From Clostridium ganghwense (GTDB taxonomy: Bacteria > Bacillota > Clostridia > Clostridiales > Clostridiaceae), in NCBI RefSeq assembly GCF_026735165.1, contig NZ_JAPQES010000007.1, positions 124,001 to 188,000 of the forward strand: DNA of 64,000 nt, read 5' to 3'. Below are positions 53,295 through 63,555 of this stretch, piece by piece. Within the stretch, counting starts at the first letter, position 1. The number at the start of each line of letters is the position of its first letter. The notes under the pieces are model-generated. The model was not told the DNA's origin, ran no database searches, and saw nothing but the letters and a program-made list of their open reading frames with translations. The translations under genes were made by a program, and so were the position numbers.

Positions 53295-53726
53295 ATGGCA
53301 GTAACTAAAATAGAGGAATTAAAAGCTAAAAAATATATAGAGGTAGATCTTCCAGGATGGGACGGAGATGATGTCTTTACTTGTAAGCTTCAAAGAGTTA
53401 ACCTTTTAGATTTAGCAAGTAAAGGGAAAATACCTAATCCACTTATGGGAACTGTAGTGCAATTATTTAAAGGGAATGGACCAGTACCAGAGGATGAAAA
53501 TAGTTTAAAAACAATAAATGAATTATCAGAGTTATTCTGTGAGGTTACTATGGCAGAACCTACTTTTAAAGAAGTTCAAGAAGCCATAGGACTTACTGAT
53601 GAGCAAAAGATAATAATTTATAACTACGCAGTAAAAGGAGCTAGAGTATTGGAACCGTTTCGTAAAAAGCCAGAAAATACTAAGCCTAGTGACAATGGTA
53701 AAGATGTACCAGAAGAGACCAAGTGA
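53295..53726 (+). CDS. Tail assembly chaperone, gpG-like
   Basis: 143 residues. Position between tail tube and tape measure and the short overlapping next frame identify the G/GT-type chaperone. ATG 53295 with TGGAGG 8 nt upstream. Its frame overlaps the next open frame from 53632 to the stop at 53726. Confidence 0.8.
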   Translation: MAVTKIEELKAKKYIEVDLPGWDGDDVFTCKLQRVNLLDLASKGKIPNPLMGTVVQLFKGNGPVPEDENSLKTINELSELFCEVTMAEPTFKEVQEAIGLTDEQKIIIYNYAVKGARVLEPFRKKPENTKPSDNGKDVPEETK

Positions 53727-53877
53727 AATAATAAAAATTGAAGATGATTATGTAGCTTATTGTTTAGATGAAGCGATAAGTGAATTTATAATTAGAATAG
53801 AGAATGAGGAAACTCCTAGATTTATAGATAATAACACGAAGAAAGATAACCCAGGATTAAAATTACTTATGAAGTAA
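53632..53877 (+). CDS. Tail assembly chaperone, frameshifted extension (gpT-like)
   Basis: Open in the +1 frame relative to 53295-53726. The likely product part is KRPSEIIKIEDDYVAYCLDE ... and ends at 53877. ATG and GTG codons near 53689-53701 lack ribosome sites, so expression by a +1 (or -2) shift within 53632-53726 is likely. AAG-TGA at the end of the first frame is one candidate point. Confidence 0.65.
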
Positions 53878-53887
53878 TTAGAGAATT

Positions 53888-53913
53888 AAGAATCACTTTT
53901 GTGGTTCTTTTCT
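53888..53913 (+). terminator. Terminator before the tape measure gene
   Basis: AAGAATCAC / GTGGTTCTT stem with T-rich tail. Confidence 0.7.
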
Positions 53914-53940
53914 TATGCCTCAAAATAGGAGGTGAGAAAT

Positions 53941-56900
53941 ATAAGTACAGATTTAGGAAGTATATATTCGAGTTTAGATTTAAGGTTAGATAAGTTTGAG
54001 AGTTCTGTGACGAAAGCAATGAAGGGTTTTTATAAATTACAAACAAGAACTCAACAATCTAGTTCTATAATGGATAAATCAGTTTATACTGCTGTATCTA
54101 ACATAGAAAAATCATATCAGCTTTGGGAAAGAGCTAATGATAAGACAGGAAAAAGTATTTTTGATAATAGTAAAAAAATAGAAAGTTATAAAGATAGAAT
54201 AAAAGTCTTAGATGAAGAAATTAAAAAGTCAGAAAAGACTTTAGCTGATATAGAAAAGCAAAGTGGTAAAAACTCTAAAGAAGCTGAACAATATAACTCT
54301 CATGTTTTGGATTTGAAATTATCACATTCTCAGCTTACAGAAGAAATGAGAAGAGCAGAAAGAGAAACAAGAACTTTTACTGGAAGACTGGAATTGTTAG
54401 AAAGAGAATTCACTAGAATTAATAATAGATACAGGGTTTTTGATAAAGTTGGTGGTAAGTTTCAAGAGATAGGTAATAAATTGACTATGGGAGTTACACT
54501 TCCACTTGTTGCAGTAGGAACCGTATCTGCTAAATCTGCTATGGATTTTGAAAAAGGTATGACAAAGGCAAATACAATTGCAAAATTAAGTAGTGAAGAA
54601 ATAAAGAATTTATCTAAAGAAACATTAAATCTATCTGATGCAACAGGTGTTACAGCAAAAGATTTAGCAGAAATGGAGTATAACGCGCTATCTGCCAGTG
54701 TTAAAATAAAAGATCTTACAAGTGTTGTTAAAACATCTTCCGAACTTAGCAAGGGTGGCTTTGCTGATGCGAATGATTCTCTTAAATTATTAACGTCTAC
54801 TTATAATATCTATAGAGAAGAATTTGAAAAGTTAGGTATTAGTCAAGCAAATGCAACTAAAATAATAGCTGATAAAATGATTAATATACAAAACATGGGT
54901 GTAACTACTGTAGGACAATTAAGTTCAACATTAGGTTCACTTACCCCAATTGCATCTAATGCAGGATTGAGCTTAGATGAACTTTCAGCCAGTATGATAG
55001 TTTTAACTAAAAATGGATTATCAACAGGTGAAGCAACGACAGGATTAAAAGCAACTCTTAGTAATTTGATAAAACCTAGTCAACAGGCAAGGAAAATGGC
55101 TCAAGCGCTAGGAATTGATTTTAGTACTGCAACAATTAAATCTAAAGGGTTTGGTGGATTTTTAAAAGATTTACGAGAAAAACTTAAAAATACAAATCCT
55201 GCACTTATTGAAACTGCAGATAAAATAGCTAAATATCACTATCAAATAGATCATGCTACTAAAGAGCAAAAAAAGAACAAGGAACAAATGAGACACTGGA
55301 AAGCAGAATTAAAAAACGCTAAAGGACAATTGAAAGTATTAACCAAAGCAGGTGGAGAAACTACAGGTGCTTTAGGACAATTGTTTGGCAGTGTAGAAGG
55401 ACTAGGAGCAGTTTTAAGTTTAACAAGTAAATATGGTATGGAAGATTTTAAAAACGGATTAGAAGCTTCTAAAAATTCAATAGGTAGTACACAAAAAGCT
55501 GCAGATCAAATGGCTGAAACAACAGCTGAAAAATTTGAAAAAGCAATGAACAAATTAAAAAATGCAGGTATTAGACTAGGTATAAAGTTATTACCAGTAG
55601 TAGAGAAAGGCATTAATCTAATATCAAATTTAGCTGATAAATTTGGAAAACTTAGTCCAACAACTCAAGACTGGATAGTTAAAATCGGATTAGCAACTGC
55701 TGTACTCGGACCTTTTCTAAGCGTTACTGGTGGAGTTATAAAAGGAATAGGTGGACTATTAAGCTTAGGACCTAAAGTAAGTACCTTCTTTGGATTATTT
55801 AAGGGGGCAACAACAGTAGCTACTGCAGTTGAAGGAGTTGGAACAGCAGCAGGTGTAGCAACAGGAGCTGCAGGTAGTGGAGGAATTTTAGGATTAACAG
55901 CTAGTTTTGGTCCAGCTGTAGTTGCTGCCGCACCATGGATAGCTGCTGCTGGAGCAGTTGCTTATGGTGGGCATAAAATATATAAGCATATGACAAAAGA
56001 AGCAATTCCAGCCGTTGATCTTTTTGCAAATAAAACTCAACAAGCAGCACATAGAACAAAAACTGCAAATGGACAAATTATACAAAGTTATGAGCAAACT
56101 ACTATAAAAATAAGTGATGAAACTAAGAAGGCTGTTGGAACTTATATGGAGTTAGATAAATCTGCTACGGAAAGTCTTACAAACATATATGCTAATAGAA
56201 CAATTTTAACTAATGAAAACTCTCAGGAACTAATTAGTATCTATAAAAATATGAATAAGCAAATAGAGAAGGGAATAGATAAACATTATCAAAAAAGAAC
56301 TTCATCTTTACAAAATTTCTTTAATAATAGTAATGCTATGACAAAGGATGAAGAAGCAGAGATTTTAGCAAAAGAAAAGCAAAATAATGAAGCCAGAAAG
56401 GCATCTCAGCAAGAATTTCAAGATAAAATTAAAGCAATCATTGAGAGGGCAAGTAAAGAAAACAGAAATCTTAAAGCAGATGAAGTCAAAGAAATAAATA
56501 TGTATCAAAATAATATGAGACAAAATGCCATTAAATGTCTTAGTGAAGAGGAAATTGAAAGTAAAGTAATAATGGAAAGACTCAAAGGATATAGTAGTAG
56601 AATTACAGCAGAGCAAGCTAGTGAAGTGATTAAGAATGCAGAAAAACAAAGAATAAGTGCAGTAGATAAAGCCAATAAACAATATGATGAAACTGTTAAG
56701 CAGATAATAAGAATGAGAGATGAAACTGGAACTATTACAGCTGAACAAGCTGATAAATTAATCAAAGAAGCTGAGAGACAAAAAACACAAAGCATAGAAA
56801 AAGCTAACATGCTTAAAGAAGGTGTAGTAACTAGAGTACTTGAAATGGATAAAACTATAGCTGATGATGTAGACACAAAGTCAGGTGAAATGTTAACAAG

Positions 56901-59424
56901 TTGGGATAAATTAAAAAAATGGTGGGATGATTGGAAACCAGATGTAAAAAACTTTACCTTTAAAGTTACTGGATTTTTTGAGAAGATAAATAGTTTTTTT
57001 GAAAAACAAAATGATAGTGGTTTAGGAACTTATAATGGTCCAGGTTCAATTGCAGGTGCAGGTAAGGGATATGCAACTGGTACAAATTCAGCAACACCAG
57101 GATTACATGAAATTGCAGAAGATGGGTTTGAAATAGTAACTAGTAGACAATATAGATGGTTTAATGGTGGAGAAAAAGTATTTAATCATAATGAATCTAA
57201 AAAATTACTAGAGGCTCTTTCTAATAAATCCAATGCTCAAAATATTGCTAAAGAAGCTATGGCACAGTCAAAAGAAAGTATAGCTGTAAAACCAAGAGTA
57301 AGTGTATCTGAAAGCACTATTAAAAACAATAATGCTTCAATGTTAAACTATGGAGATAAAAATAAAAAAGCTTATAAAGACTATGTTAATTATGTAAATA
57401 AACTTAATCAAGATGAAGTTAAAACATCAAAAGAATTACTTGATAAAGATTATAAAAACAGAATTATAATTTTAGATGCTAAAATAAAAGCCATTAAGGA
57501 AAGTACTGCAAAAGAAACAGCTAACTTACAAGCTGTAGGCAATAAGAAAAATGAACATAATAAAAAAGCTATAGCTGCAGTAAAATCAGTAACTAATGCT
57601 AAAGTAAAAGCACTTGAAAATTCTAAAACTGCTTTAAAAAAATATCATGAGTTAGGTATTGAGCTTTTAAATGAAAGAAATGAAGCTGTAAAGAAATCTA
57701 TAAAAACTTCTGAAAATTTATTTAAAGATAAAATTAATAAATATGATGTAGCTATAAGAAGATTAAGTATTGACACTAAAGATTTAAATAAGAATTTAGA
57801 TAATCAAAAAGCTATAGTTATTATTCAAGAACAGAAGATAGGGGAATTGAAAAAACGTTATAAGGAGTTAGCTGAAAGTTTTGGTTCAACTTCTGATGAG
57901 GCTATTGAAGCTAAAAAAGCTTTTCAAGATGCTAAGATAGAACTTATCAGTATGTCTAATGCAGTTGTAGAAGCTAAAAAACAAATAAATAAAGAAGTTG
58001 CTGAAAGTATAAATAACCTTGCTGATAAAATTAAAAATGCATTAAAAGAAAAATATAGTGAAGAAGAAAGTCAGCAAGAGGAATCTCTAAATAAGCAATT
58101 AGATAACTTAGAAAAACTTAAAAACAAAAACTTAGAAGAGATAAATGAAGTTTTTGATAAGAAAAAGGAAATACTTCAAGAAGAAGAAAATAAATCTGAG
58201 ATAGCTTTTCAACATGAGTCAGAAGAGTTAGATAAGTGGAAAAAAGATACTCTTGAAGCTATTGAAGATACTTATAATACTAAAAAAGAAGCACTTGAAA
58301 ATGGTAAACTAAATTCAGAAAAAGCTTTTAAATATGAATCTGAAAAGTTGGATAACTGGAAAGAACATCAGCTTAGATCTATTGATGAAGTTTCAAATAA
58401 AAAAATTAGTGCATTACAAGACCAAATAAATGCATTAGATAAGCAAGTTAAAGTTGAAGAAAGAATCAAAAAAGATAAAGAAGATCTCATCAAGATAAAT
58501 AGATTAAAGGATAAAATATCTTTTGAACATAATGAGTTTAATAAAGCTGAAATGCAGAAAGAATTAAATAAATTAATCCAAGAAAGACAAGAGCGTTTGC
58601 ACAATGATAAAATAGAAGATACAAAAGATACACTAAAAAAACAAATGGATATAATCAAAGAAGATGCATCTAAGCAAAAGCAAAGTATAAGTGATATATA
58701 TGAGACTAAAAAAGATAATTTAAAGCGTAGAATTGATGATAGCAAAGAATATTATAGAGTTCAAAAAAAGCTTCTTGATAGCTCAGAAAAAATGGAAAAA
58801 GACTCAATATCAGCTACTTACGAAGCTAAAAAGGAAGATTTAAAACGAAGGATAGTAGATAGTAAAGAATATTTTGCAAAGCAAAAGAAGCAACTTCAAG
58901 AAACTGAAAAACTACAAATTAAAAGTATAAACGAGACTTATAATTTTGAAAAAGCTATATTATATAAAAAACTCAGAGATAACAAGGATTTTTATGAAAA
59001 AAAATTAGATGATGCTCAACTTAACGCTGAAGCTGAAAAACTTATTATGGATAATAATCAAAAAGAAATAGTAGAATTACTCAAAGCGTATGGTGATACT
59101 TATAAAGAAGTAGGGAATACATTAGGTGAAAATTTAGTTGAAGGATTTAAGCCTAAGATTGACTCACTAAGAGAGATGGTAGCTGATATTAATAGTTCTA
59201 TTAGTGAATCAAGAAAAAATGCTTTAAAAGCTATCAGTGAAGCTAACGCAGCAAAAGCTGCAAGTTCATCACATTCATTTCGTGGAAGTACACATATATC
59301 AAATAATCATTCTACAGTAGTAAATAATAATCATGTGACTTTTAATAGTCCTCATGTTATGAGACCTTCAGAAATAATGAGAAAAACTGAATCTACATTT
59401 AGAAGATTAGTTTTTGGATCGTAG
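53941..59424 (+). CDS. Tail tape measure protein with ATA start
   Basis: About 1827 residues, mostly helical. The TP901-type core lies about 190-420 (KSAMDFEKGMTKANTIAK ... NEYNALSAS-like region, STLGSLTPIASNAG). Hydrophobic Gly/Ala segments lie near 590-680. The last 500 residues hold repeated coiled-coil units. By the usual 0.15 nm per residue the tail would be near 270 nm (inference). AGGAGGTG (53927-53934) sits 6 nt before ATA 53941; the in-frame GTG 53932 lies inside that site. The read STDLGSIYSSLDL fits normal tape measure N-termini. Confidence 0.9.
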   Translation: MSTDLGSIYSSLDLRLDKFESSVTKAMKGFYKLQTRTQQSSSIMDKSVYTAVSNIEKSYQLWERANDKTGKSIFDNSKKIESYKDRIKVLDEEIKKSEKTLADIEKQSGKNSKEAEQYNSHVLDLKLSHSQLTEEMRRAERETRTFTGRLELLEREFTRINNRYRVFDKVGGKFQEIGNKLTMGVTLPLVAVGTVSAKSAMDFEKGMTKANTIAKLSSEEIKNLSKETLNLSDATGVTAKDLAEMEYNALSASVKIKDLTSVVKTSSELSKGGFADANDSLKLLTSTYNIYREEFEKLGISQANATKIIADKMINIQNMGVTTVGQLSSTLGSLTPIASNAGLSLDELSASMIVLTKNGLSTGEATTGLKATLSNLIKPSQQARKMAQALGIDFSTATIKSKGFGGFLKDLREKLKNTNPALIETADKIAKYHYQIDHATKEQKKNKEQMRHWKAELKNAKGQLKVLTKAGGETTGALGQLFGSVEGLGAVLSLTSKYGMEDFKNGLEASKNSIGSTQKAADQMAETTAEKFEKAMNKLKNAGIRLGIKLLPVVEKGINLISNLADKFGKLSPTTQDWIVKIGLATAVLGPFLSVTGGVIKGIGGLLSLGPKVSTFFGLFKGATTVATAVEGVGTAAGVATGAAGSGGILGLTASFGPAVVAAAPWIAAAGAVAYGGHKIYKHMTKEAIPAVDLFANKTQQAAHRTKTANGQIIQSYEQTTIKISDETKKAVGTYMELDKSATESLTNIYANRTILTNENSQELISIYKNMNKQIEKGIDKHYQKRTSSLQNFFNNSNAMTKDEEAEILAKEKQNNEARKASQQEFQDKIKAIIERASKENRNLKADEVKEINMYQNNMRQNAIKCLSEEEIESKVIMERLKGYSSRITAEQASEVIKNAEKQRISAVDKANKQYDETVKQIIRMRDETGTITAEQADKLIKEAERQKTQSIEKANMLKEGVVTRVLEMDKTIADDVDTKSGEMLTSWDKLKKWWDDWKPDVKNFTFKVTGFFEKINSFFEKQNDSGLGTYNGPGSIAGAGKGYATGTNSATPGLHEIAEDGFEIVTSRQYRWFNGGEKVFNHNESKKLLEALSNKSNAQNIAKEAMAQSKESIAVKPRVSVSESTIKNNNASMLNYGDKNKKAYKDYVNYVNKLNQDEVKTSKELLDKDYKNRIIILDAKIKAIKESTAKETANLQAVGNKKNEHNKKAIAAVKSVTNAKVKALENSKTALKKYHELGIELLNERNEAVKKSIKTSENLFKDKINKYDVAIRRLSIDTKDLNKNLDNQKAIVIIQEQKIGELKKRYKELAESFGSTSDEAIEAKKAFQDAKIELISMSNAVVEAKKQINKEVAESINNLADKIKNALKEKYSEEESQQEESLNKQLDNLEKLKNKNLEEINEVFDKKKEILQEEENKSEIAFQHESEELDKWKKDTLEAIEDTYNTKKEALENGKLNSEKAFKYESEKLDNWKEHQLRSIDEVSNKKISALQDQINALDKQVKVEERIKKDKEDLIKINRLKDKISFEHNEFNKAEMQKELNKLIQERQERLHNDKIEDTKDTLKKQMDIIKEDASKQKQSISDIYETKKDNLKRRIDDSKEYYRVQKKLLDSSEKMEKDSISATYEAKKEDLKRRIVDSKEYFAKQKKQLQETEKLQIKSINETYNFEKAILYKKLRDNKDFYEKKLDDAQLNAEAEKLIMDNNQKEIVELLKAYGDTYKEVGNTLGENLVEGFKPKIDSLREMVADINSSISESRKNALKAISEANAAKAASSSHSFRGSTHISNNHSTVVNNNHVTFNSPHVMRPSEIMRKTESTFRRLVFGS

Positions 59425-59432
59425 GTGATAAT

Positions 59433-60299
59433 ATGGAGAAAATAATATTTACAAATTTAAGGGGTCAGAGTATAGTTTTAAAAAACTCTGGTCCTTTTAT
59501 TATTGAAAAGATAGAAGGAACAGGAAGTTCTCAAACTACAGTTTTAACATCAAAGGCTCCTAGTCAAGATGGAAGGAGTTATCATGGAACGTTATTAGAA
59601 GAAAGAGTTTTACCTATAACAGGCTCTATAGTTGGGGAAAATGTAGAGAATATGTATAGGAAAAGACAAGAATTATGCAGTATATTTAATCCTAAAATAA
59701 AAGGGAAACTTAAGTATATAAATAATGCAGGAGAGCATGAAATTAACTGTATTGTGGAAAATATATCATTCAAGGATAAGGTGTCAGAGATACAAGATTT
59801 TTTGATTCAACTGTATTGCCCTAATCCATTTTGGACAGATACACAAGAATGCAAAAAAGAAGTAGCTCTTTGGGCTGGAGATTTTGAATTTGAATTGGAA
59901 ATTCCAGAGGAGGGTATAGAAATGGGACATAGAGAGTCAAATTTAATAGTAAATATTCTTAACAAGGGTGATAGTAAATGTGGAATGAGAATAGAATTCA
60001 CAGCTCTTGCTACAGTAGTTAATCCAAGTTTATTTGATGTTTATACTAGAAAATATTTAAAAGTTAAAAGAACTTTACAAGCAGGGGATAAGCTTATTAT
60101 CAGTACCGACTTTGGAAATAAAAGAGTTGAAATGGTAAAGAGCAATGGAATAAGTCAAAATGTTTTTAACTATATAGATTTAAATTCAGAGTTCCTACAG
60201 CTTAATGTTGGAGACAATTTGCTGCGATATGATGCAGAGAAAGGTATAGATAACCTAGAGGTTGCTATTTACCATAAACCTCTTTATTTAGGTGTGTAA
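59433..60299 (+). CDS. Distal tail protein (Dit)
   Basis: 288 residues of the siphovirus tail-component family: FIIEKIEGTGSSQTTVL, DGRSYHGTLLEERVLPITG and PNPFWTD. Forms the ring at the tail tip. Follows the tape measure by 8 bp. Confidence 0.85.
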   Translation: MEKIIFTNLRGQSIVLKNSGPFIIEKIEGTGSSQTTVLTSKAPSQDGRSYHGTLLEERVLPITGSIVGENVENMYRKRQELCSIFNPKIKGKLKYINNAGEHEINCIVENISFKDKVSEIQDFLIQLYCPNPFWTDTQECKKEVALWAGDFEFELEIPEEGIEMGHRESNLIVNILNKGDSKCGMRIEFTALATVVNPSLFDVYTRKYLKVKRTLQAGDKLIISTDFGNKRVEMVKSNGISQNVFNYIDLNSEFLQLNVGDNLLRYDAEKGIDNLEVAIYHKPLYLGV

Positions 60300-60300
60300 A

Positions 60301-61395
60301 ATGAATGAACATATAAGAATAATAAGTTCTGACTTTAATCTTTTGGGCGAAATTGATGATTATGAATCACTTATATTCATAAGACGATTTTTTAAAGTCG
60401 GTGAGTTTGAACTTCATATTAATATAAATAAAAATAATACAGATAAACTTCAGGAAGGAAACTTAATATTACTCGGTGCTAAAGTTAATAAAGTAGGCAT
60501 TATAATGCACCGTGAAAATGGTATAGATGAGAATGGAGAAGCTACAGAAACGCTTGTCATTAAAGGTCCAACGCTTAAAGGGGTTATGAAAAGAAGAATA
60601 ACAGTACCAACAGGTAACCAAGCTTATGATAATGCAGTAGGGAGTCAAGAAACTATAATGAAGCAGTTTGTAAATAATAATATTGTAAATCCATCAGACA
60701 TTTCCAGAAAAATTTCTCAAGTTGTAATAGCTCCTGACTTAAAAAGAGGTAAGGAAGATAAATGGCGTACTAGGTTTGAAAATTTAGCTGATAAACTTAC
60801 CGATATAGGAGAATATAGTGAGTTAGGGTGGGAAGTATTATTAGATATAAATAATGCTAAATGGATATTTGATGTAGTTGAAGGAAAATCTTTAACTGCT
60901 AACCAGGATATTTTACCACCAGTAATATTTAGTTTGGATTTTGACAACATAAAGAATAGGCATTACATAGAAAGTAGCTTGGATTATAAAAATGTTGGAT
61001 ATTGTGGTGGAAAAGGTGAAGAAGATGAAAGGTTAATTCAACAAGTTGGTGAAGCTAGTGGACTACATAGAACTGAAATTTTTATTGACTGTTCACAGGC
61101 AGAAAATGTAGAAGAACTTACTATCCAAGGACAACAAAAACTAAATGAATTTAAAAAAGTAAAAAGCTTTGAGGTACAGATTATTCCTTATAGCTCTTTT
61201 AATTTTCAGGAAGATTATGATTTGGGAGACATGGTAACAGTACAAGACAGAAAATTAGGAATAACTATGAATACTAGAATTATTGAGTTAAAAGAAATAT
61301 ATGAAGAAAATTTTAATCTTGAAGCAACATTTGGTATAAATATACCTAATTTAATTACAGCAATAAAAAGAGAAACTAAAAAGGTGGTGAGATAG
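60301..61395 (+). CDS. Tail-associated protein, gp37-like
   Basis: 364 residues. FIRRFFKVGEFELHI at the start and the LGDMVTVQDRKLGI region near the end are typical of the siphovirus Gp37-like/tail-hub family. ATG 60301 directly follows the Dit stop. Confidence 0.75.
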   Translation: MNEHIRIISSDFNLLGEIDDYESLIFIRRFFKVGEFELHININKNNTDKLQEGNLILLGAKVNKVGIIMHRENGIDENGEATETLVIKGPTLKGVMKRRITVPTGNQAYDNAVGSQETIMKQFVNNNIVNPSDISRKISQVVIAPDLKRGKEDKWRTRFENLADKLTDIGEYSELGWEVLLDINNAKWIFDVVEGKSLTANQDILPPVIFSLDFDNIKNRHYIESSLDYKNVGYCGGKGEEDERLIQQVGEASGLHRTEIFIDCSQAENVEELTIQGQQKLNEFKKVKSFEVQIIPYSSFNFQEDYDLGDMVTVQDRKLGITMNTRIIELKEIYEENFNLEATFGINIPNLITAIKRETKKVVR

Positions 61396-62321
61396 TGGAA
61401 AAAAGCTTTATTTTTAATAGTGTAAACGGAGATAGGAAATATAAAGCAGAGAATTTTAGAGAATACTTTGCTTCATTTATAGGGAATGGAGTTTTTCCTA
61501 ATCCCTCAACTAACTTACAAGTAATGGCTAATGACGATATGACCGTAACTATTAAACAAGGTAAAGGTTGGATAAATGGTGCGATATACATTAATACAGA
61601 TGATTATATAGTATCTGTAGATCCTGCTGATGGAGTATTAAGCAGAATAGATAGAGTTGTACTAAGAATGGATACAGTAGAAAGAAAAATATATGGGTAT
61701 ATTAAAAAAGGTGATTTTACCACTAATGCAGTTGCTAAAAATCTACAAAGAGATGCTGATGCATACGAAATAGCTTTAGCAGATATAAAATTAAACAAGG
61801 GAGCTATTTCTATAACTCAAGCTGATATTACGGATTTAAGGATTAATAAAGATCTTTGCGGAATAGTACATGGAACTGTGGAGCAGGTGGACACTACTAC
61901 ACTATTTAATCAGTACCAGGCATGGTTTGCTAAAAAAATGCAGCAGTATAATTCAGATTTAGACAATTTCATAGGAAGTAAAAAACAAGCTTTTACAGCT
62001 TGGTATGATACTACAACATCTACTTCTCAAGAAGATATAGCAACAATGAAACAAAACTTTGAAAATGAATTTAATACATGGTTCAATTCTATAAAAAATA
62101 TATTAAGTGAAGATATTTCTGGTAATTTACTTAATCTTATAAATGCTAATACTACAGATTTAGAAAATTTCAAAACAAATACCGATAATAAATTAAAAGA
62201 AGTTACTTCTCAAATGATTGATTTAACGTCACAAGGAGATATAAAAAGAGTAATAATAACTAATATAATACCTACAGTAGAAACAGCACAAGAAAATACT
62301 TTATATTTTGTATATGAGTAG
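61395..62321 (+). CDS. Baseplate or fibre protein
   Basis: 308 residues. N-terminal part with the pattern seen in phage tail proteins (FREYFASFIGNGVFPNPSTNLQV ... IKQGKGWINGAIY ... IDRVVLRMD) and a helical coiled stalk after about 170. GTG start with AAGGTGGTGA. Overlaps the previous stop. Confidence 0.75.
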   Translation: MEKSFIFNSVNGDRKYKAENFREYFASFIGNGVFPNPSTNLQVMANDDMTVTIKQGKGWINGAIYINTDDYIVSVDPADGVLSRIDRVVLRMDTVERKIYGYIKKGDFTTNAVAKNLQRDADAYEIALADIKLNKGAISITQADITDLRINKDLCGIVHGTVEQVDTTTLFNQYQAWFAKKMQQYNSDLDNFIGSKKQAFTAWYDTTTSTSQEDIATMKQNFENEFNTWFNSIKNILSEDISGNLLNLINANTTDLENFKTNTDNKLKEVTSQMIDLTSQGDIKRVIITNIIPTVETAQENTLYFVYE

Positions 62322-62330
62322 GTGATAAAA

Positions 62331-63191
62331 TTGATACCTATTAAAATGAATAATAAAGTTAAGCAAATAAAAAGTATTTACTATAAAGTAGGTAATGAAA
62401 TTAAAAGGTTGCTTGTGAAAAGTAAAATAGATTCTGAAATAATAGACTTTATCAAATATACAATACAAAAAATATTAGATTATACATTTAGTGAAAGTAC
62501 ATCAAGTAGTCGTTCATATACTTTTAATTTTCCTAATTTAATAAGTATTGATGAAATTACTGTAGATACTGGTAATGTAAATTATACAACAGAAGGCGAT
62601 AATGTAAATGTATCTGTAAGTGCTGGTAACTATATACGCAGTAGTTATAGTTCAACTAAATATTCTAAATCTGCAACAGATTATAGAACATCATCATCAA
62701 ATAGCTTTTCTTCAAGTGTAAGCTATTCAAATGATGGGTATAGTGGAACATTATATAAAAGCGGAAGTAGTTATGTATATAGTGGAAGTTATACTCCAAG
62801 TGATAGCAAAACAGTAGCAACTACAAAACATACGTATGATCGTTTTTATAAAAAATGGAATGGAAATCGTTGGGAAACTGACCATATAGATTGGGCTAGG
62901 GGTGGTGGCTTTCCTATTTCGTATAATGAAAATGGATATAGTGGAAACTTAACTCATAAATCGACTGTTATGGATAAATCGGAAGTTTTTAATCCACCAT
63001 ATCAACCATATATAGGACAAATTTTCTTAGAAGAAAAAGTCACATATACTGTAACTTATAGTGGAACAGTAACAAAACCTAGTTCTGATACTAGAAAATA
63101 CAGACAAAATTATAGTGGAACTATTTATAAAGGTGGTTACTACTACTATTACAAATATAATATAAATATTAAGTATACAATAAAAAATTAA
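62331..63191 (+). CDS. Ser/Tyr-rich tail fibre-like protein with YSG repeats
   Basis: 286 residues. After about residue 60 it is Ser/Thr/Tyr/Gly-rich with repeated YSGTL, YSGNL, YSGTV and YSGTI units spaced through the chain, suggesting a beta-fibre that touches the cell surface. TTG 62331 has AGGTGATAAAA before it; GTG 62322 is within that site. Confidence 0.65.
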   Translation: MIPIKMNNKVKQIKSIYYKVGNEIKRLLVKSKIDSEIIDFIKYTIQKILDYTFSESTSSSRSYTFNFPNLISIDEITVDTGNVNYTTEGDNVNVSVSAGNYIRSSYSSTKYSKSATDYRTSSSNSFSSSVSYSNDGYSGTLYKSGSSYVYSGSYTPSDSKTVATTKHTYDRFYKKWNGNRWETDHIDWARGGGFPISYNENGYSGNLTHKSTVMDKSEVFNPPYQPYIGQIFLEEKVTYTVTYSGTVTKPSSDTRKYRQNYSGTIYKGGYYYYYKYNINIKYTIKN

Positions 63192-63217
63192 AATAAATTA
63201 AAGGTAGGTAATGTTTT

Positions 63218-63505
63218 ATGTTAAAAATAAGAGTTAACGAAAAAGAATATGAGGTAAATAATTGTTATGAAAATGTTAGTTGGACAGGAGAAAGAAAAGA
63301 AAAATCTATATCAATAAATGTAACGGATATTAATGTTAAAGTTGAATTTGATTCATTTGTAGGTACAAATTTAAATGCTGAAATTTTAAGCAATAAAGAT
63401 GTTGTATTAACAATTGGACAAGATTATATTCTTAAAGAGACATTTAGAAATATATCAAATTTTCAAAGCAGTTTTAGTATGAGGTTTGAAAAAGTTATTT
63501 CTTAA
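63218..63505 (+). CDS. Small tail-module protein, unknown
   Basis: 95 residues, beta-rich (KSISINVTDINVKVEFDSF). AAGGTAGG start site. Last tail gene before a terminator. Confidence 0.6.
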   Translation: MLKIRVNEKEYEVNNCYENVSWTGERKEKSISINVTDINVKVEFDSFVGTNLNAEILSNKDVVLTIGQDYILKETFRNISNFQSSFSMRFEKVIS

Positions 63506-63530
63506 TAGAAAAATATTATGTATTTAACAT

Positions 63531-63555
63531 AACACCTAAAAAGGTGTATTTTTTA
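63531..63555 (+). terminator. Terminator after the tail module
   Basis: ACACCT-AAAA-AGGTGT with T6. Confidence 0.8.
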
